Part shown: positions 58,685-64,000 of the stretch, piece by piece
How the letters are laid out: each line of letters opens with the position of its first letter
Numbering within the stretch: position 1 is the stretch's first letter
Assembly (NCBI RefSeq): GCF_036373705.1
Contig: NC_089867.1
Coordinates: 25,850,323 to 25,914,322 of the forward strand
Direction of reading: 5' to 3'
From: Amia ocellicauda
Lineage: Eukaryota > Chordata > Actinopteri > Amiiformes > Amiidae
Length of the DNA: 64,000 bases
Position numbers and translations under genes: made by a program
The notes under the pieces: generated by a model
Told to the model about the DNA's origin: nothing
Seen by the model: the letters and a program-made list of their open reading frames with translations, nothing else
Database searches by the model: none

Positions 58685-61600
58685 ATGAAAGGATATCTAA
58701 AGACCATAGAGGGTGCTCTCCTGCTTCAACCCAGGACTACAGTCGTGGGCAGACGTGAAGACTGTGACCTGTGTTTACAGGTAATAATAAATGTCTAGGT
58801 GTAAGAAGGCTCTTTCTGTAGTGATGTCTCTGCCTGTGAGTTAGACCACCTGCTCTTTGCCTGGCAGAGCGGGGGGGTCGAGGAGCGCCACGCGCTGATC
58901 GAGCTGAGTGAGGCCGAGGGCTGCTTCCTGCTGCGAGACCTGAACTCCGCCCATGGCACCTTCGTCAACGACTGCCGCATCCACAACGCCACTGTGCGCC
59001 TGGCCCCCGGGGACCAGCTGCACTTCGGCTATGGGGGCCACACCTACGAGCTGGCTGTCGATACCTCGCCCTCGGTACGCCTGCGTGTGGGTTGTTAAGT
59101 TTCAGCTGTTTGTTATTAGCCCAGCTTGGCCAGTCTGTGTGGGACTCTGGCACCATTCCACCCACTTTCTGGTGTTTTCCTCCTCCATTACGCTTTGTAC
59201 ATGTCAGCTAACTGCACTGATGAACATAATTGGACAGTTGACATTTTAGAGGCTAATCCTGTCTCTCTAGTCTCATTCTGAATAATCACACCATTTAAAT
59301 TAGACTAGAACCACCTACTCCCTGTCTCCACTCGATTCCCATTCTGAACCACAGGTGTATGTGAGAGACATACCTGCCTCTTTCTCTCTTTTCTCCTCTT
59401 GAACCAGAATTTGAAATGCTGAGCCTGGCAGAGATAAAATGACACAACAATAGCAGAAGTGTATTGTTTCCAGTACTTCCCTACCAGAGGGAAATTGGGT
59501 CTTTCTCGTAATGTTCAAGAAGAGGAAAGCAGAAGACTGACTGTCCCTGTTTCCCTCCAGCTCTCCTGTCCCCCAGTGAGCCAGCGATCTGCCTGGCAGA
59601 GCCACCTGCAGCTGATTGAGGAGCCCAGAGCGCCGTCCCCCCCAGCTCCCGTCTCCCAGTTGCCCTTCCTACCCAGCCACCCCCCAACTCACAACTCCTG
59701 GATCCAGGGGGTCCCCACTGCCGCCCCTCACCCCCCGGTCAGGCCACGGCCGGCCAGTGCAGGAGCTCGGAGAGCAGGGCTGGGGCACCCCTCTGAACAC
59801 GGGGTGCCCTCCCTCAGGCCAGGTGACCAGTACTGATCCCGTTCTGTCTGCTTCAGGAAAAATGTGATTCAGTACTCCAGATATTGTGTTCCTCCTGCAT
59901 TGTAGAGTTCCTAGTAAATATCTGAAGTTTTATATGTTGTGTATATAATCTCCCCCTTCTCACTGACAGAATCCCTTTTGTTTTTATTTTACACAGAACT
60001 GAAAACCTCAACCTCCCTGGGGAATGGAGCTGTCCCCCCGAGCCCACTGACTGTAGAGCACCTGCTGCAGGAGAAGGTAATGTACTGCCAGTTCAGATAT
60101 CTCTAGTAGAGTATAGGTTTATCAAAAATAATAATACGCATGTCTATTAGGAACATTTTTTAACAAACATGACGAGAAGTGGGGAACTGAAATATCACAG
60201 CAGCTTAAATTAGGAGAAACATCTCTTCACATTTGAACAACTCGTACTGAAAGCCTTATGAAGTGTGGTTGCTGTTGGAGTCACTCATCCTCTTAAGGAA
60301 TGCACTGAAAGCTTGTAAAAGTGATGAGCACTAGGAGTCGAGGCATGACTGTGGTGCCTCTGTGGTTCTGGGCAGGAGGGGAGGCTGCTGAGGCTGGGAG
60401 ACGAGGTGAGCCGCCTGCTGCTGTTCGAGGCCGAGTCGCGGCGCAAGGACGCGGTGATCGCCAGCCTGCGGGACGAGGTCTCCGCTCTCAGGCACCGCGC
60501 CGCGCACAGCCGCGGAGACCCGGACATCCGGCACAAGCTGCAGGGCCTGGAGAGAGAGATCTCGGCCAAGAAGGAGCAGATCCAGGAGCTCAAGGAACAG
60601 GTGCTACACTCACAGGATCGCACACACTCATAGACACACTTACGCACACACATAGACAGGCACACACATACACGGACATGCAAACTGAAGGCACGCACGC
60701 GGACACACAGACACGCACACACAAACACATACACAGAAGTTTGCACACGCCCTCTCTCTTCAGCAACATTGTAATAGTAAACTGTTATTAGTATTAGGGT
60801 TCAGAATAACAAATGGACGCATGTTGTATTGAAATGGTGATACCCATCTGTTTCTAGCTAAGTTGCATTTTGGTTTTGAGCAGTTGTGTTTGTATGTGCG
60901 TGTATCTGCGTGTGTGTGTGTGTGTGTGTGTGTGTAGATGATGCAGTTCCAAAAGGACTCCAGTGAGGCGCCGCAGCACAAGGCCCTCAGTGAGAGAGAC
61001 CTGCAGATCACCAATCTGAAGAACCAGCTGGAGAAAGTGAAGAAAGACAACAGCATGTCAGCAGGTACCGCCCCCCCGGCCTCTTCTCCTCCCTCCCTGT
61101 TTGTGCTCAGTGTCTCAGAGATCCTGCTTAATGTGTTGTCGTCCGGTTTCCCTCAGGGCTGGTGACCAGTCTGCAGAGGGACCTGTCTACTCGGGACAAG
61201 CAGGCCCTGCGCTTGACCACGGAGGTGGATAAGCTGCGCCAGGACGTCCGCCACAAGGATGCGCAGCTGGGCGCCATGTCCGCCAAGGTGAAACCTGAGA
61301 CGTGTACCGACCGTCTTTCAGTCTTGGCCGCAGCGCTCAGTGAAGGTCAACGGGCACTAATCCCCCTTCTCTGCCGCAGTTCTCTAAGATGAGGGAGGCC
61401 AAGAAGCACGAGCAGGAGTTAGTGGCACGGGAGAAGGAGGTCCTCGCGCTGCAGAAGGTGAGCTGGGCCTGCAGGAGAGGATCTCACTGGTATCCAATGA
61501 GCAGAACATGGGAACCTTTCCTGCAAAGTATTTATTGTATTTTCTCCACTCTTTTTGTCCAAAGAACTAATGACTGCTAGTTGTAATTAAATTAAATAAC

Positions 61601-63986
61601 CAAATAGTTTGCTTGAAAACCGTGACGTGGGGGGACAGGGAGCGCTGAACTGATGTGGTCACAACATATGGTACTCTCTGTCTCCAGTTTCCTGGACTCC
61701 CAGTCTTTCGACAGAATAGCTAACAGTCTCAGTGGTTGAGCTTTATATGTGTGCTCTGAGACGGGGCCCAGAGTACCTGATTAAAGATCGAGGCGAGCCC
61801 GGGTTGAACTGTGAGAGTCCTGTCTTGTTGTTGCAGAGGGTGGAGGAACTGCAGCAGAAGCAGACGGCGATACAGTCGGAGCACGAGCGGTGTCTCGCTG
61901 AGAGGGACACCCTGAGCCACGGCCTGGCAGAGGCATCGCAGGTCAGCAGCCGGACCCCTCCACTCAGACACAAGAATAGACCGGCATTGATGCTAAACGT
62001 GTGAAATCAATGAACAGCCATCATTAAACTCCAGGAGGATCCCCCTCTTTGATTTATGTGTTTGATACTATTTGAGCGATGCACCACGATAGGATAATAA
62101 ACCTGTTTGGGTTAAAAAAGATAAAATGGTCGACCAGTCCAATGAGTGGCCATGAATGATGACATCACCGCGTGTGTGTGGTTGCAGGTGCAGGCGGAGC
62201 TGCGAGAGGAGCTGCAGAGGGGCAGGCAGCGGCTGCAGGAGCTGGGCCGCCGGGAGCAGGGCGTCAGGGTGGAGCTGGAGCAGACACAGGCACGGGTGAG
62301 ATGGCCGCACTGTGACGCCGCGCCCTCGGCACCGGCGCTCAATACCGCATCTCTGCACAGTGTTCTCAGATCTCCATTTTGGTCAGCCACACTCCACAAC
62401 CATCTGTTTTGTGCCGACAATTTGTCCTGTAGTCTTGGGACAGGGACATTTGTTTTCTTATTTTGTAAATGTCTTATGGGATAATGTTCTTATCCCATCG
62501 GCAGATACTTCTTCTTAAATCATGCCGCAATTTACTGACCACTTTAACTGTACATTTTTATTGTATTCCTTAACTGATTTGTCACAGTGTAAGTGATGCT
62601 GTAGGAGTTTACTTGGTTGTGGGCACATCCGGTCTGTCCTGATTACGTCAGTGTTGTGTCCCTCCCAGCTGGAGCGATTCCGCAGCCGCATCATTCAGGC
62701 CACCTACACGGCCCCCGGAGTCTCGGCCCCTCAGGATTCTGTGTCGGACGAGCAGGTCAGTCTGTCACCACGTTTCACAGCTGGTCACTGCAGGACTGCT
62801 GTGTGCCCCACAGGCGGCTGGATACCAAAGTCATTCAGAATTATGTATTAATAATTGTTGGGTAAGATTTCTTGCATCCAAGCTGTGCATTTGGATAGTA
62901 GTCTGTCTCCAGCACAGGCAGTCTCACAAGATCTAATTCAGGATAAGTTTGAAATAGATTTGCAACCTCAGGCTCTGTGAGGGGATTTGTCTCTGGATTT
63001 CCATCCATGGAAAAAGTGCCCGAAGGGTTCGAAAGCTCTTAAACACAGCTGGATGGTCTGGTGTGATCCGTGGTGATGGCGCTGTGCCTGTGCAGGTGAT
63101 AGAGCAGATGTCGGGCATCATTGAGGGGAGGGAGGAGCTGAAGGCCAGACTGCAGGAGCTACAGGAGCAACTGAAGGCCAGGGCCTCAGAGCAGGACAAG
63201 ATGGCTTCCGATACGGAGCCGTTGCAAAGGGCGTTGCAGGAGTGCCAGGTAATACCGCTTCCTCCAAGACGGCCAGCAGCCTGTGTCCCTTTTGATTGTG
63301 TTTTCTTATTGTTTTATTGCTATTGTGCCCTAGACGGTAGCTCTGACACGGGACTGTTCTCGTTCCCCCCCAGTCTCGAGCCCAGGGCGCCCGTTCTGTC
63401 CCGGCACTGCAGAGGGAGGTAGCTGCTCTGAGGGACCTCTGCGTCCCGGCTTCTCTGGCCTGGGTTCAGTCGGCAGCCCTCGGCTTCCTGCACACTCTGC
63501 TGTCATGGCATCAGGAGGCAGCCCAGGCCCTGCAGGATGCTGAGATAGATGCCACAGACTCAGAAGGTCAGCAGGCCTGGAGACAAATGACATTTTCCTC
63601 TCGTGCCCCTCGCTCTTTCTCCGTTCCTGTCTGCTTCACTCTCTTTCTGACCTCGCATGTGTGAGACCTGGAAATAAATCATGTGTAGTTAATTATATAA
63701 GTGCATAGAAAGGGTAACTGTTGAATTGAAAAGCCAGTCTGATTTGAATGCCCTGCCACTCTGGTGTTGGTGGGGTATGTTTGTCTGAATGTGCCTCACT
63801 ATGTGCCTGGTCAACCCCTCACACTCACACATCGTAACATCTACTGATCCACTACTGGCCATTAGTGGTCACTCGAGTCGCACGGACATGCCGCTGACTG
63901 ACGGCTGTGTTGTAGGAGTCCCTGTCTGTATCCGGGCCCTGTGGCAGCAGCGCCAGGACCGAGATGGAGAGATCAGGAACCTGCAG
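58685..63986 (+). CDS. fhad1: Forkhead-associated domain protein FHAD1, 5' part (gene continues)
   Basis: Fourteen in-frame exons with GT-AG borders: 58685-58780, 58868-59074, 59561-59822, 59997-60076, 60376-60600, 60938-61064, 61157-61287, 61380-61457, 61837-61941, 62188-62295, 62669-62755, 63096-63248, 63374-63566, 63916-63986. The start ATG gives MKGYLKTIEG. Exons 1-2 encode the FHA domain (about residues 18-95): VVGRREDCDL, EERHALIEL, LLRDLNSAHGTFVND and GDQLHFG hold the conserved Gly-Arg, Arg-His and Asn phosphothreonine-binding positions. A Pro/Ser-rich linker follows (exon 3). From exon 4 on the protein is Glu/Gln/Lys-rich coiled coil (LLRLGDEVSRLL, EREISAKKEQIQELKEQ, VQAELREELQRG). 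This is the FHAD1 layout; the protein's role is little known, and FHA domains read phosphothreonine. The 3' end lies beyond the window. Confidence 0.9.
60640..60735 (+). repeat. Imperfect (CA)n stretch in FHAD1 intron 5
   Basis: Degenerate CACACA/GACACA sequence without coding meaning. Confidence 0.6.
60909..60936 (+). repeat. (TG)n run forming a splice acceptor in FHAD1
   Basis: A TG microsatellite ends directly in TAG at 60935-60937, the acceptor of exon 6, and so supplies its pyrimidine-poor upstream tract. Length changes here could affect splicing of exon 6. Confidence 0.6.
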
Positions 63987-64000
63987 GTAAGAGCTGGCAG

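Overview
The window is from a ray-finned fish nuclear genome. Genes are split by GT-AG introns, and the mobile elements are typical of fish: Tc1/mariner, L1/Tx1-like and CR1/L2-like LINEs, and gamma-like endogenous retrovirus. The gene order TMEM51 - CELA2-type elastases - FHAD1 matches the gene neighbourhood of human 1p36.21, as far as I recall it. The species cannot be fixed from the sequence. There is nothing bacterial here: no operons, no CRISPR.

Layout. 0.1-2.8 kb: TMEM51 (+), two coding exons. 2.8-8.1 kb: no recognisable gene. 8.2-11.9 kb: complete elastase-2-like protease gene (-). 12.4-13.9 kb: repeats and a LINE relic. 14.5-16.0 kb: dead Tc1. 16.5-19.95 kb: a second complete elastase-2-like gene (+), divergent from the first with the same eight-exon structure. 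20-22.2 kb: nothing recognised. 22.3-23.5 kb: Tc1/mariner copy with an uninterrupted transposase. 24.0-28.4 kb: rearranged endogenous retrovirus with identical LTR copies, one split by a Tc1. 28.4-30.5 kb: L1-type LINE. 31.9-33.2 kb: Tx1-like LINE relic (-). 36.2-37.6 kb: front half of a CR1-like LINE. 38.0-38.8 kb: possible unknown minus-strand gene. 39.9-43.9 kb: complete four-exon gene that fuses a tachylectin-2-like propeller to an aerolysin-type pore-forming domain. 44.2-45.8 kb: second copy of the Tc1 family. 46.7-49.1 kb: Tc1 pieces, an orphan elastase last exon and a solo LTR. 50.17-57.83 kb: about 128 copies of a 60-bp tandem repeat. 57.8-64 kb: FHAD1 (+), 14 coding exons, running off the window.

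How the genes relate. The two elastases are secreted pancreatic-type digestive serine proteases and look like a local duplication. An elastase-like last exon 27 kb away points to a further copy or a moved fragment. TMEM51 and FHAD1 are conserved flanking genes with no known functional tie to the elastases. The tachylectin-aerolysin gene is the most unusual coding gene: it has the architecture of a sugar-binding, pore-forming defence protein and sits in a transposon-rich part of the window. The 60-bp array runs directly into the GC-rich 5' end of FHAD1.
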